Positions 27,987 through 37,199 of a stretch of DNA of 64,000 nucleotides are shown in pieces. This DNA is from Aneurinibacillus soli. Lineage in GTDB: Bacteria > Bacillota > Bacilli > Aneurinibacillales > Aneurinibacillaceae. The stretch covers positions 3,403,501 to 3,467,500 of the forward strand of contig NZ_AP017312.1 of NCBI RefSeq assembly GCF_002355375.1, read 5' to 3'. The translations under genes and the position numbers were made by a program. The notes under the pieces were generated by a model, which was given only the letters and a program-made list of their open reading frames with translations, did not search any database and had not been told where the DNA came from. How positions within the stretch are numbered: position 1 is the first letter of the stretch; each line of letters opens with the position of its first letter.

Positions 27987-28679
27987 TTATATATGCTCAA
28001 GCATATTCTTCACAATATGGAAAGAACGCTCAGAAGCGAGTTTGGTGAATTCCGGGAAGTTGACATGTGCAGAGCCGTCTGCTTTATCGGACATGGCACG
28101 AATGATGACAAATGGCACTTCGTTCATATAGCATACTTGTGCCACAGCCGCCCCTTCCATTTCGGTGCAGGAACCGCTCATTGTTTCATACAGATCACGC
28201 ACGAGTTCACGGCTAGCAACGAATTGGTCGCCGGAGAGGATACGGCCTGTCCGTGTTTTACTATGAGATACTTGCTCGCTTGCTTTTACAGCTGCATCAA
28301 TCAGCTGCTGATCGGCTTTAAATATCGATACATCCGTGAACGGAATGACGCCTTTCGGAAAACCGAGTGGCGTTACGTCCATGTCATGGTGCTGGCAGTC
28401 TGTTGAGACAACAATGTCACCGATTTCAAGTTCAGGATGCAAGGCACCTGCTACACCAGTGAAGATCACAGAATCGACTCCAAATGCGTCGATCAAAATC
28501 TGAGTGCAGATGCTGGCATTTACTTTCCCAACGCCGCATTTACAAAGAACAACCTGTTTGCCTTCCCATGTTCCCTCGTAGTACGTAATGCCGGCTTTGT
28601 GTGTCTCCCCTGCAAGCTCCATGCCTTCTTTATATAATGCGATTTCTTCGTCCATCGCTCCAATAATTCCAATTTTCAT
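27987..28679 (-). CDS. mtnN: 5'-methylthioadenosine/S-adenosylhomocysteine nucleosidase
   Basis: This 230-residue hydrolase cleaves MTA and SAH to adenine and the thio-sugar, feeding methionine salvage. The N-terminus MKIGIIGAMDEEIALY has the catalytic Glu. The purine-binding segment SGDQFVAS, the EMEGAAVAQV helix and the catalytic Asp in RAMSDKADG are visible. It starts 12 bases after the ccpA stop, so both are one operon. Confidence 0.96.
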   Translation of the reverse strand: MKIGIIGAMDEEIALYKEGMELAGETHKAGITYYEGTWEGKQVVLCKCGVGKVNASICTQILIDAFGVDSVIFTGVAGALHPELEIGDIVVSTDCQHHDMDVTPLGFPKGVIPFTDVSIFKADQQLIDAAVKASEQVSHSKTRTGRILSGDQFVASRELVRDLYETMSGSCTEMEGAAVAQVCYMNEVPFVIIRAMSDKADGSAHVNFPEFTKLASERSFHIVKNMLEHI

Positions 28680-28691
28680 CGTTACTTCCCC

Positions 28692-29720
28692 TTATTCGAT
28701 ATCGTCATTATGATCTACTTCGGCCCGTGTAGACTGGCGCTCTTCTATGCGGTGCGGCAGCAACACAATATGATGATCTACTTTCTCATTGTTCATATAT
28801 TTGGTCAGCAGACGCATAGCAACCGCTCCAATGTCATACATTGGCTGTACAACTGTCGTCAGACGCGGGCGCACCATCTCTGCGAGACGAATATTATCAA
28901 AACCAATAACTTCCATATCTTCCGGCACGCGCAGCCCCCGGTCCTGCAACCCGTGAATCACGCCGACAGCCATCTCATCGCTCGCCGCAAAAATCGCGGT
29001 TGGCTGGTCAACAAGTGAGAGGAACTGCTCCACAGCCGCGATGCCGGATTCATAATGAGTATCTCCATTATATACATAGCTATCCTTGAGCATAATTCCC
29101 ACTTCGTCCAGCGCTTTCTTATATCCTTCAAATCGGCGCATGCCCCAGAGCGGATCAACAAGTGGACCTGTTACCATTGCAACACGCTTATGTCCACGCT
29201 CAAGCAAAAATCGAGTCGCATCGTATCCGGCTTCATAATGGCTAATATCGACAGACGGGAGCTGTCCCGTTGGATCTTTCGTACCGGCAAGTACGATCGG
29301 CACAGAAGCGGTTGTAAACACCTGCATATGGTTCTCCGTAATCTCCCGACCCATGAAAATAATCCCGTCTACCTGCTTCTCGAGCAGCGTATTTGTCAGG
29401 TGCAGTTCACGTTCAATCCGTTCGTCCGAGTCACACAAAATAATGTTGTATTTATACATGCTGGCAATATCATCAATCCCACGAGCCAGCTCAGCAAAAA
29501 ACGGACTCGCGATATCCGGGATGACAACCCCAATTGTTGTCGTACGCTTGCTGGCTAATCCGCGCGCAACCGCGTTTGGCCGATAGCCTAGCTGCTCAAT
29601 TGCACCTAGCACCTTTTTTCGAGTGGATGGTTTAACATTCGGATTGCCGTTGACAACACGCGAAACGGTTGCCATTGATACTCCGGCCTCACGGGCTACA
29701 TCATAGATGGTTACTGGCAA
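28692..29720 (-). CDS. ccpA: Catabolite control protein A
   Basis: This 342-residue LacI-family regulator has an N-terminal helix-turn-helix ([22 protein letters not shown]) and hinge helix ([12 protein letters not shown]). A periplasmic-binding-protein-like core ([20 protein letters not shown]) follows, the surface for HPr-Ser-P. Together with its position between mtnN and aroA this identifies CcpA, the global carbon regulator of Firmicutes. TTG start with GGAGGAA upstream. Likely targets acsA and acuABC lie about 4 kb away. Confidence 0.95.
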   Translation of the reverse strand: MPVTIYDVAREAGVSMATVSRVVNGNPNVKPSTRKKVLGAIEQLGYRPNAVARGLASKRTTTIGVVIPDIASPFFAELARGIDDIASMYKYNIILCDSDERIERELHLTNTLLEKQVDGIIFMGREITENHMQVFTTASVPIVLAGTKDPTGQLPSVDISHYEAGYDATRFLLERGHKRVAMVTGPLVDPLWGMRRFEGYKKALDEVGIMLKDSYVYNGDTHYESGIAAVEQFLSLVDQPTAIFAASDEMAVGVIHGLQDRGLRVPEDMEVIGFDNIRLAEMVRPRLTTVVQPMYDIGAVAMRLLTKYMNNEKVDHHIVLLPHRIEERQSTRAEVDHNDDIE

Positions 29721-29785
29721 AGTAAATTCCTCCTACCGCTTTTTACCATTTTATGGTTTTCATTCATTTTCATAATTTTTCATTT

Positions 29786-29814
29786 ATCATATTACAAAAT
29801 GCATTGAAATACAA
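29786..29814 (-). promoter_or_regulatory. ccpA promoter
   Basis: Minus-strand TTGTAT (29814-29809) and TATGAT (29791-29786) with a 17-bp spacer, downstream of the aroA terminator. Confidence 0.6.
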
Positions 29815-29827
29815 TTGTCCATCGTAC

Positions 29828-29856
29828 AAAAAGCCGCCAGGAAGTCCCGGCGGCTT
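29828..29856 (-). terminator. aroA terminator
   Basis: AAGCCGCC/GGCGGCTT stem plus T run on the minus strand between aroA and ccpA. Confidence 0.9.
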
Positions 29857-29890
29857 GCGTTCCATCATATGTTTATACCATCTGCTTGAC

Positions 29891-30985
29891 CTATTGCACA
29901 GCAGCTGCGTTCTCACGATAGAGACCGGATGCACGAAGGTTCTTGAGGAATTCGTTGAACTGCGGAATATCAAGCTGCTGCTTAGCATCAGACAAGGCAA
30001 CAGCCGGGTCCGGATGCACTTCAACCATAACACCGTCTGCACCGACAGCAAGCGCTGCTTTTGCAGTCGGCAGCAATAGATCACGACGGCCCGTAGAATG
30101 TGTTACATCGACGAATACCGGCAGATGCGTCTCTTGCTTGAGGATCGGTACAGCCGAGATGTCAAGCGTATTGCGTGTTGCTTTCTCATATGTGCGAATG
30201 CCGCGCTCGCACAACATAACCTGTGAGTTCCCACCGGATACGATGTACTCTGCAGCATGAATGAACTCTTCAATTGTAGCAGACAAACCACGTTTCAGCA
30301 GAACCGGCGTTTTCACACGGCCAGCTGTTTTAAGCAACTCAAAGTTCTGCATATTACGTGCACCGATCTGAATGACATCAAGGTACTCCTCTGCCATCTC
30401 AATATCAGCCGGTGTTATAATCTCACTCACAACAATCAGACCAAGTTCATCAGCTACACGACGCAAAATTTTCAGACCTTCTACTCCAAGACCCTGGAAG
30501 TCGTATGGAGAAGTTCGTGGCTTAAACGCGCCACCGCGTAAAAGCGTAATGCCATTAGCCTTCAGCGCTTCGCCTACTTGACGAACCTGTTCATATGATT
30601 CAACGGAACATGGACCTGCAACCAGAAGCGGCTCGCTTCCACCTACTTCTACCGGTCCAAGCTTCACAATCGTATCTTCCTGCTTCTTCTTGCGACTGAC
30701 GAGCAATGCCTTACGATTGTCGTCTTTTTGCAGTTCAAGAGAGGCACTGAAGATTTGTTTAAACAGGTGCTGGATCGTACTGTCTTCAAACGGACCTTCG
30801 TTGTTCTCAAGAATCAGGTTCAGCATCTGGCGTTCACGTTCTGGATCGAAGCGGTTAACCCCTTGCTTCAGCTTTAATTGACCGATCTCCTGAACAAGCC
30901 CAGCACGCTTGTTGATCAGTTCTAGAATCTCCAGATTCACATTATCAAGGTCGCCTCGTAGCTGTTCCAGCTTTTCGTTGCTCAT
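29891..30985 (-). CDS. aroA: Bifunctional chorismate mutase / DAHP synthase
   Basis: This 364-residue enzyme starts aromatic amino-acid synthesis. Residues 1-90 are an AroQ-type chorismate mutase ([33 protein letters not shown]). Residues about 105-360 are a type I-beta DAHP synthase ([26 protein letters not shown]). In Bacillus the mutase domain acts as the allosteric sensor for chorismate and prephenate. This matches B. subtilis aroA (aroG), also located beside ccpA. Confidence 0.96.
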   Translation of the reverse strand: MSNEKLEQLRGDLDNVNLEILELINKRAGLVQEIGQLKLKQGVNRFDPERERQMLNLILENNEGPFEDSTIQHLFKQIFSASLELQKDDNRKALLVSRKKKQEDTIVKLGPVEVGGSEPLLVAGPCSVESYEQVRQVGEALKANGITLLRGGAFKPRTSPYDFQGLGVEGLKILRRVADELGLIVVSEIITPADIEMAEEYLDVIQIGARNMQNFELLKTAGRVKTPVLLKRGLSATIEEFIHAAEYIVSGGNSQVMLCERGIRTYEKATRNTLDISAVPILKQETHLPVFVDVTHSTGRRDLLLPTAKAALAVGADGVMVEVHPDPAVALSDAKQQLDIPQFNEFLKNLRASGLYRENAAAVQ

Positions 30986-31163
30986 CTTCTCTCCACCTCT
31001 TGTTCTTTATTGTCAGATAATTTTTACAAAATATTTTAAAGAGTATTATAGCTTATTCTTTTGCCTTTGTCAGCTTTTCTTTGCGTGCTTTAAAAGGATT
31101 TAGGCGTTTTAGAGCGAATATGATACGATATTCCCTGTTCGAAAATTGAAGGAGTTGCAAGAT

Positions 31164-33320
31164 ATGTCTGAAGAACAAACCAATCAAATTTTTGCGCTTG
31201 ATATCGGAACGCGCAGCGTAGTTGGCCTCCTTGTCGAGCCAGATGCGTCAGGCAAATTCCGTTTGCTTGGCTACGAACGTGAGGAACACGTAGAGCGTTC
31301 TATGCTCGATGGTCAGATTCATGACGTTGTAGCAGTAGCTGATGTAATCAGCCGTGTCAAGCAGCGACTCGAGCAAAAACTGAATGTAAAATTGACGCAC
31401 GTTGCTGTAGCAGCAGCTGGTCGTTCACTTCATACGCAACGTATGGAAACCGCACGTGACATTACAGGGACAGGACAGATTACCCGTAATGATATTATAG
31501 CCCTTGAACTGACGGCTGTACAACAAGCCCAGCATATTCTCGCGGAACAGAATAAAGCGAACGACTTTACCCAGTATTACTGTGCGGGCTACAGCGTCGT
31601 GAATTACGTACTCGATGGTCAGATCATCGGCAGCCTGATCGATCAGCGCGGGCATGAAGCAAAAGTCGATGTCATTGCCACGTTCCTGCCGCGCGTCGTT
31701 GTCGATTCCCTAGTCGCGGCACTCAAACGCGCCGGGCTTGAAATGCTCGCTCTTACTCTTGAGCCAATCGCGGCGATTAATGTGCTTGTACCGTCTACGA
31801 TGCGCCGCCTGAATGTCGCCCTTGTTGATATCGGTGCCGGTACATCCGACATTGCCATTACCGGCGAAGGTACAGTGAGCGCATACGGCATGGTTCCGAC
31901 GGCCGGTGACGAAATCACCGATGCGCTCAGTCAGGCGTATCTCCTCGACTTTAATGTTGCCGAAGAACTGAAGCGGCGTCTGTCCGCAGAAGATGAAGTT
32001 ATATTCTCGGACATTCTTGGTATGGAATATCAGTGTCCAAGCACAGAAGTTATTGAAAAAATCGATGCAGAAATCCAACAGCTTGCATCCTTAATTAGCG
32101 AGCGTATTCTCGCTTTGAACGGCAAGGCACCCCAAGCTGTCATGCTGATTGGCGGTGGAAGCCTGACGCCAAATCTCACCCGCAAAGTGGCAGAACTATT
32201 GGACTTGCCAACTGCCCGCGTGGCAGTGCGAGGCACCGAAGCGATTCAAACCTTCACAGATAAGGACGAATTGTCCGGACCGGAGTTTGTTACCCCGCTT
32301 GGTATTGCGGTCGCAGCTCGGCTCCATCCGATCAAATATTTAACGGTGTATCTCAATGACGAACCGCTGCGCGTATTTGATCTGAAAGAAATGACAGTTG
32401 GCGATGTCCTGCTATATGCAGGCATTGATTTAAAACGCCTGCACGGGCGCCCTGGACTCGCTATGACTGTACATATTAACGGACGCATGCGTATGATTCC
32501 AGGTGAGCACGGTAGCGCTCCAACCCTGCTTTTGAACGGAGAAGCTGCCCAGCTCGATGCCACCGTACAACCGGAAGACCAAATTACTTTTAGTGCAGGC
32601 AAAGATGGAGAAGCTGCATCAGCCCGTCCGATTGACCTGGCTGATAATGTAGATACATTAGACGTAACGCTTAACGATACGCCACTCTCCCTTTCCCCGT
32701 TCGTCACAATTAACGGAGAGCGCTCAGAATGGGACATGCTTCTGAATGACCGGGATGAAGTTACAATTCATCTGCCCCAAACGCTGCGCGATGTGCTGTC
32801 TGCAGCAGGCCAGCTTCGTGCAGAAATGGACATTCAGAAGATTGGTTTTACGATTAATGGTCGGACGATGACATATGCGTACTGTCCGTATGCCTTTGTC
32901 ATTAACGGGGAGTCTGTAACGCTTGATGACAAGATTCATCGTGGCGACCGTATTATGTTTGACCGTCAGGCAGTAAAACTTCCGTCCATCCAAGAGATGC
33001 TGCCAACCGAAGAAATTACCGAGCTTGCGACGACGATTACGTTTAACGGCAAAGTAATTCGCATTCCCTCAAGCGAAACAGAAGTGCTGATGGACGGGGA
33101 GCGCGTCGAGATGTCTGATCCCATTCACGCCAATGCCGAGATTGTTGTAAAAGTACGCTTTAAGCGTGAGCCGGTGTTCAGTGATGCGTTCCGCTATGTG
33201 GATGATAATCTCCATGCTTCTGAACTTGGCAAGACACTTGTGACGACGATTAATGGCGAGCAGGCTTCGTTTCAAGACCCGGTAAACACGGGAGACGTGC
33301 TGGAGTTCCGGTGGGAGTAG
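31164..33320 (+). CDS. FtsA-like actin-fold ATPase, long form
   Basis: This 718-residue protein has an N-terminal FtsA/PilM/EutJ-type actin fold (residues 8-390): phosphate-1 IFALDIGTRSVVGLL, phosphate-2 VALVDIGAGTSDIAI and adenosine loop VMLIGGGSLTPNL. Residues about 400-718 contain several beta-rich repeats around T[FI]NG elements (VTINGERSEWD, ITFNGKVIRIP, TTINGEQASFQ), unlike normal FtsA (about 430 aa). It is not next to ftsZ. A role as a filament-forming or reactivase-like ATPase is inferred; no precise function is known to me. ATG chosen with GAAGGAG upstream. Confidence 0.8.
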   Translation: MSEEQTNQIFALDIGTRSVVGLLVEPDASGKFRLLGYEREEHVERSMLDGQIHDVVAVADVISRVKQRLEQKLNVKLTHVAVAAAGRSLHTQRMETARDITGTGQITRNDIIALELTAVQQAQHILAEQNKANDFTQYYCAGYSVVNYVLDGQIIGSLIDQRGHEAKVDVIATFLPRVVVDSLVAALKRAGLEMLALTLEPIAAINVLVPSTMRRLNVALVDIGAGTSDIAITGEGTVSAYGMVPTAGDEITDALSQAYLLDFNVAEELKRRLSAEDEVIFSDILGMEYQCPSTEVIEKIDAEIQQLASLISERILALNGKAPQAVMLIGGGSLTPNLTRKVAELLDLPTARVAVRGTEAIQTFTDKDELSGPEFVTPLGIAVAARLHPIKYLTVYLNDEPLRVFDLKEMTVGDVLLYAGIDLKRLHGRPGLAMTVHINGRMRMIPGEHGSAPTLLLNGEAAQLDATVQPEDQITFSAGKDGEAASARPIDLADNVDTLDVTLNDTPLSLSPFVTINGERSEWDMLLNDRDEVTIHLPQTLRDVLSAAGQLRAEMDIQKIGFTINGRTMTYAYCPYAFVINGESVTLDDKIHRGDRIMFDRQAVKLPSIQEMLPTEEITELATTITFNGKVIRIPSSETEVLMDGERVEMSDPIHANAEIVVKVRFKREPVFSDAFRYVDDNLHASELGKTLVTTINGEQASFQDPVNTGDVLEFRWE

Positions 33321-33321
33321 C

Positions 33322-33513
33322 GGGGTGATGGGGGCAAAATGCAGACTGTTCTTTTCGGCAAGGGAGCGGGGACTGCCCGCTTAGTCTATGTCCGGGTGGA
33401 CAGGTCAAACATCTGGGTATTTCAATGATGGAGACAATGACCTGTCTAGTTCACCCGAACATAGACACGCTGGGTACGAAAAGAAAGGTCATGTCATTTT
33501 GCCCCCATCCCCC
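33322..33513 (-). repeat. Hairpin element C (class 2)
   Basis: This 192-nt palindrome has a 15-bp outer stem GATGGGGGCAAAATG and complement. Nested stems TTCTTTTCG/CGAAAAGAA, GTCTATGT..GGGTG/CACCC..ACATAGAC and GACAGGTCA/TGACCTGTC enclose a 30-nt loop (33408-33437). The loop contains TGTCTCC, CATTGA and TACCCAGATGTT, as in element D. It begins right after the FtsA-like stop codon. Confidence 0.72.
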
Positions 33514-33540
33514 ACAATGTTTTGGCAAAACCCAAAACCA

Positions 33541-33564
33541 CAAAAAAGAAGCTGTGGCCTGCGC
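33541..33564 (+). terminator. Left half of a terminator split by the transposon
   Basis: CAAAAAAGAAGCTGTGGC plus the 7-bp target site CCTGCGC. Joined to 37118-37131 it rebuilds a GAAGCTGTGGC/GCCGCAGCTTC hairpin followed by TTTT. The insertion therefore lies in the terminator loop. Confidence 0.75.
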
Positions 33565-33584
33565 CTAACGGGTTCAGTTAAGAG
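33565..33584 (+). repeat. Left terminal inverted repeat
   Basis: CTAACGGGTTCAGTTAAGAG, a perfect 20-bp match to the complement of the right end; similarity continues weakly beyond (GTTGAAAAATT against TTGGAAATTCC). Confidence 0.9.
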
Positions 33585-33607
33585 GTTGAAAAATTAAAAT
33601 GGCAGAT

Positions 33608-33653
33608 AAAATGGCATTCCAACTGGCAACAGTTTTGGAACGCCATTTTCTTT
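33608..33653. terminator. Subterminal hairpin at the left end of the transposon
   Basis: AAAATGGC-TTCCAA pairs with TTGGAA-GCCATTTT around a 12-base loop, followed by TCTTT. It probably shields the element from incoming transcription or serves as a transposase-binding structure. Confidence 0.55.
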
Positions 33654-33812
33654 GATATCTTAACATTTTTATAAAATTGGCATCCAAATTGGCAGGGATA
33701 TATATAGGGGTTGTAGAAGATGGAAATACTTTATGGAAAGGGATGATTCGTTGCCAAATGAATAGTCAATTTTAATGACACTTGTGATGTCAATTTGAAC
33801 AAGGAGGTTGTC

Positions 33813-34070
33813 ATGAAATTTATCGAACCAAAACCACGATTGGAACAAAAATCCACATGGCATGTATCGGAGCAAACAAAAGCGACGGTCAAATACTACG
33901 CCGAGTATACAGGCTATAGTGAAGATGAAGTGGTTGATCAATTCCTTTTGCAACTTCGGGATGACCCCAAGTTCCTAGAGTGGTTGCAAAGCAAACGACG
34001 CAACAAACGAGCCTTTTCCCAAATGTTTGCCGATGCCAAAACGGAGGGGGAACAGATTGGGGAAACTTAA
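33813..34070 (+). CDS. Small transposon-borne protein of unknown function
   Basis: This 85-residue, highly charged, helical protein starts at an ATG with AAGGAGG six bases upstream. It overlaps the following transposase-like gene by 14 bases in another frame, so the two are coupled. It has no recognisable domain. By position it could be an accessory DNA-binding protein of the transposon, similar to the small first ORF of two-ORF insertion sequences. This is inference. Confidence 0.65.
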   Translation: MKFIEPKPRLEQKSTWHVSEQTKATVKYYAEYTGYSEDEVVDQFLLQLRDDPKFLEWLQSKRRNKRAFSQMFADAKTEGEQIGET

Positions 34071-36006
34071 ACGACTCGCTACTAAAGAAGATGAAATCGT
34101 ACACATCGAACTACCTGTATCTGATACAGAGAGAAATTCGAGGCAGACGGACTATCTCCTGCTAACACCCTTGCAATTTGCCAAGAAATATCGACATGCG
34201 CTATTTCAACCTGTAACCGTTCAATATAAGGAGCAATCTCACTCCATTCAGATGAATCGCTGTACCAATCCGTTTTGCAAATGGTTTGGGCAGGACCAAA
34301 CTCGCTTTACGGAAGTCAAAGGAAAACCGTCCCGTTATAAATTGGGTGGGAGTATGAAACACCGAAGCCAGATGATTACCTGCAATCCTGATCCGATTCA
34401 CCCAACAAGAGGAATGACATGGGATTGCGTGGCACAGCCATTTTCCAATTGGTCGATTGCCGAAGAAATTGCTCGTCTTGCTACTCTTGATCAAGTAAAA
34501 GACAGAACTCCTGACTATGTATTTCATCGAGACTCTTGCACTAAAATCATGACAACACCTTTTGATCAACCTAAAGATTTTTATAAACAAGGGAAAAGCA
34601 AAAGCAATTCACAGAAATGGCAGTGTAAAACGGGCAGGAAAATGACAAATGTGCTACCGACTACAAGAGAGAACTTTAGCTACCGACAAAAGAGAAATGA
34701 GATTCTTCCGCTATTCGCTGCTCTGTTGTTAAACCGAACGCCTGTAAAGCGAAGTTGTGAAATCCTAGGGATCGGTTCAGAAACGTATTACCAAAAATCG
34801 GAATGGCTGTATCGGAGATGTTTGGAGTTTTTGGAACGGTACGAGAAAAAAGCCTTTCAGTCAAAACGGTTCAAAAGTGTGTGGGTCAATACCGATAAAT
34901 TGATTTACTATCTGAACAACGTACGGAAACGAGGGAAAGGCTCACATCGGTACGATAATGTTGAGGAAAAGCATTTTCCCACACACATTGTGATTAGCAG
35001 TGATGTGGATACCCGTTATGTATTTCGTTCTGATGTGGCATATGATTGGCAAGTTCGTCTCTCCGATATCGAAACCGATACCTTTTTGTACAAAGAAGAT
35101 CATGTGAATCTGTTTGCCCGCAAAAACGCTCGACTACGATTCTCATACTGTCCGCAACCACCTTCTCCACACGATACGCAATCAACATTGGAATACGTTC
35201 AGGAGCTGAATGAATTTGAACGAAGAGATCAGTACATTGACGGGCTTCATGTAAACTCCACCTATACCACGATCGCACACTTTTGGCTCATGAAACAGAT
35301 GATTCACACCAACGAATGGCGATTTGTTACCGACGAGGATTTCTCCATTATGACGGCGTTGTTTCGTGTATTTGCAAGAGAAGTAAGACGGGCAGATGCT
35401 CATCACTTCCTATGCAAAATTGATCGTACAAAGAGCCTAAAAGATGCGTTTACCGAGTATCAAGATACCATTCGTGATTTAGAAGTGTGGGGTGCGAGAA
35501 AAGGCTACAGCGGTTCTGTCCGAAAGTTGGCGTTTTTGTGGCTATCCGAATTTTTAAAGCATCACACCTTTCATGAAGAGGTAAACGTAGGCGGAAATGT
35601 CTATCGAAAAGAAGCATCCACGTTCATGGAACATCCGCTGCCTTCGATTGATCAGGGAGTTCGTCTTGTCGACTGCACAACGGATGTATCGTCCTTTGAC
35701 ATTGCTCACATTGCCAACATGATCTTAAAGGTCAATGACAAAGCGACGAGTTCCTTTATGCAACAGATTCGAAGAAGGCTATCCATTTTAGAACGACCGT
35801 TGGTGACCGCTCGAAAAGAAGGGAAAAGCTATATTTATTCCAACTTCAACCCGAAATACGCACAATATGCTGTCACGATTTTACGGACGTATTACAACTT
35901 CTGTATGACGTATAAAACGAGCGATGGGGAACGACTAACCCCTGCCCAACGAATCGGCATTACCCATAAGCGATTTACAATGAAAGACATTCTTTACTTT
36001 AAGTAA
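34057..36006 (+). CDS. Transposase-like protein with zinc-finger and integrase-type core
   Basis: This 649-residue protein starts at a TTG preceded by GGAGGGGG, better placed than the upstream ATG. It has an N-terminal cysteine pair (CTNPFCKWFG), a WQCKTGRK segment and a helix-turn-helix (LLNRTPVKRSCEILGIGSETYYQKS). The core follows: VNTDKLIYYLNN and ISSDVDTRYVFRSD resemble the first acidic strands of DDE enzymes. FVTDEDFSIMTALF may hold the second Asp, and RRRLSILERPL may hold the Glu. The layout recalls IS1-like transposases but is much longer. No exact family was recognised. The position inside matched inverted repeats supports the role. Confidence 0.72.
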   Translation: MGKLKRLATKEDEIVHIELPVSDTERNSRQTDYLLLTPLQFAKKYRHALFQPVTVQYKEQSHSIQMNRCTNPFCKWFGQDQTRFTEVKGKPSRYKLGGSMKHRSQMITCNPDPIHPTRGMTWDCVAQPFSNWSIAEEIARLATLDQVKDRTPDYVFHRDSCTKIMTTPFDQPKDFYKQGKSKSNSQKWQCKTGRKMTNVLPTTRENFSYRQKRNEILPLFAALLLNRTPVKRSCEILGIGSETYYQKSEWLYRRCLEFLERYEKKAFQSKRFKSVWVNTDKLIYYLNNVRKRGKGSHRYDNVEEKHFPTHIVISSDVDTRYVFRSDVAYDWQVRLSDIETDTFLYKEDHVNLFARKNARLRFSYCPQPPSPHDTQSTLEYVQELNEFERRDQYIDGLHVNSTYTTIAHFWLMKQMIHTNEWRFVTDEDFSIMTALFRVFAREVRRADAHHFLCKIDRTKSLKDAFTEYQDTIRDLEVWGARKGYSGSVRKLAFLWLSEFLKHHTFHEEVNVGGNVYRKEASTFMEHPLPSIDQGVRLVDCTTDVSSFDIAHIANMILKVNDKATSSFMQQIRRRLSILERPLVTARKEGKSYIYSNFNPKYAQYAVTILRTYYNFCMTYKTSDGERLTPAQRIGITHKRFTMKDILYFK

Positions 36007-36131
36007 CGGGCTTCTTGTGTTTAGAAGCTCGTTTTTTAGGTTTTTAACTTCTTCAACAAAATAAATGGTAATATTATCAAAAAGTCTTCGTTAAAGAATA
36101 TCGTTTTATTAATTTATTTGGAGGTGAGGAT

Positions 36132-36431
36132 TTGAAAAATATAAAATTTATTGCAATAATTCAATTATTATTTTTTTTATTACTTGGCTGTTCATTAAAC
36201 CCAGATTATAGCGCAGTGGATAGACAAGGTGAAATTATTGAGGTTGATAAGGGAAAGGAAAGAATTTTAGTTGATGACAAGAAGAATGGACAAATTTGGG
36301 TTGATATTTCTAAATTGAGCGATAAAGATAAATTTCATAAGCCCTTAGAGGTTATTGTTTGGTTAGATGGAGATGTAATAGACGGTGAACCACAGGTGGG
36401 AATTGCCAAAAGAGTTGATGTTGTGAAATAA
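36132..36431 (+). CDS. DUF3221-like lipoprotein (transposon cargo)
   Basis: This 99-residue protein has a lipoprotein signal peptide (IAIIQLLFFLLLGCS; lipobox Cys at about residue 20) and a small beta-rich domain (GEIIEVDKGKERILVDDKKNGQIWVDI) that resembles DUF3221/YobA-type lipoproteins. TTG start with GGAGGTGA upstream. Base composition is clearly more A/T-rich than chromosomal neighbours. It is a passenger of the transposon; function unknown. Confidence 0.7.
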   Translation: MKNIKFIAIIQLLFFLLLGCSLNPDYSAVDRQGEIIEVDKGKERILVDDKKNGQIWVDISKLSDKDKFHKPLEVIVWLDGDVIDGEPQVGIAKRVDVVK

Positions 36432-36494
36432 AGCGATTCAGGCGAAGGGTTCATTTTTTAAATCAGTAAAAAATTACTCAGGGGGAGTTTGAGC

Positions 36495-36986
36495 TTGAAG
36501 AAAAAAGGATGGATAATCGGAGGATTGATTTTTTTGTTACTTTCCGTGGGATTGTACAATGCGTATCAAAAATTTTGTACACCTTATGGAGCTTGGGAGA
36601 TTAATTGGAAATTCAAAAGTCCCTCACCTTCCGAAATGAATGATGTAATCAACACCATAGGAGGATTTCCTGCTGAGGGAGAAACGTATACGATTTGTAA
36701 ATACAGCGATTACAAGTTGAAAAAAATTTTGAAAACAAATAATTGGGCTAAAATGGACGATAAGTCTTATGACATGATTAAAAAGAAGGTAAATCATTTC
36801 CAAAACACTGTAAGTAGCATTCACATTGGACAAGAAGAAAAATTCAAAAAGATTTTTCTAAATAACCCTGTTACATTCACGAAAGACTCTCTTTACTTTC
36901 TTAAGTCAAACAGCGATGGGAGTTATTTTTTGTCTATTCTCAATCCAAATGAAAATAAAGTATATATTTTAGAGTGGGTTCAATAA
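36495..36986 (+). CDS. Hypothetical membrane-anchored protein (transposon cargo)
   Basis: This 163-residue protein has an N-terminal hydrophobic anchor (GWIIGGLIFLLLSVGLYNAY) and a soluble extracellular domain without familiar motifs. The TTG at 36495 is chosen because GGGGGAG lies seven bases upstream. It is A/T-rich like the preceding lipoprotein gene and followed by a terminator, so both form a cargo operon. A role as an immunity-like or envelope protein is only a guess. Confidence 0.6.
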   Translation: MKKKGWIIGGLIFLLLSVGLYNAYQKFCTPYGAWEINWKFKSPSPSEMNDVINTIGGFPAEGETYTICKYSDYKLKKILKTNNWAKMDDKSYDMIKKKVNHFQNTVSSIHIGQEEKFKKIFLNNPVTFTKDSLYFLKSNSDGSYFLSILNPNENKVYILEWVQ

Positions 36987-36994
36987 TACAAATT

Positions 36995-37022
36995 AAAAGG
37001 GTGGCAATCGCCACCCTTTTTC
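36995..37022. terminator. Terminator of the transposon cargo genes
   Basis: AAAAGGGTGGC/GCCACCCTTTT with a four-base loop and flanking T run. Confidence 0.9.
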
Positions 37023-37090
37023 GATGAAAAAATGCTTCAAATTTACTGTCAGTAATCGAGCCAAAAAAGCCGTCAAACAGGAATTTCCAA

Positions 37091-37110
37091 CTCTTAACTG
37101 AACCCGTTAG
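37091..37110 (-). repeat. Right terminal inverted repeat
   Basis: Exact complement of the left 20-bp repeat, followed directly by the target duplication CCTGCGC. Confidence 0.9.
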
Positions 37111-37131
37111 CCTGCGCCGCAGCTTCTTTTC
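37111..37131 (+). terminator. Right half of the split terminator
   Basis: Target duplication CCTGCGC then CGCAGCTTCTTTT, the 3' arm and T tract of the hairpin whose 5' arm is at 33541. Confidence 0.7.
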
Positions 37132-37199
37132 ATTTTTAACATCCTGATGATACCCACACTTTATAAAAGCTACGCCTGCCTGATTGATTTCGTCGGAGA

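Larger units (their letters stand above)
33565..37110 (+). mobile_element. 3.5-kb transposon with 20-bp perfect inverted repeats
   Basis: The element is bounded by CTAACGGGTTCAGTTAAGAG (33565-33584) and its exact complement (37091-37110). It is flanked by direct repeats CCTGCGC (33558-33564 and 37111-37117), which could be read as 8 bp with one base less of inverted repeat. It carries a small ORF, a 649-residue transposase-like protein and two A/T-rich passenger genes. Hairpins near both ends would block read-through. Intact ends and a clear duplication suggest recent insertion. Family not assigned. Confidence 0.88.

Noticed and set aside
27195..28131. Several 60-140-codon open frames on both strands across the acuC-mtnN junction
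   Set aside because: They lie in GC-rich palindromes A/B, lack ribosome sites, overlap each other on both strands and show no protein-like composition.
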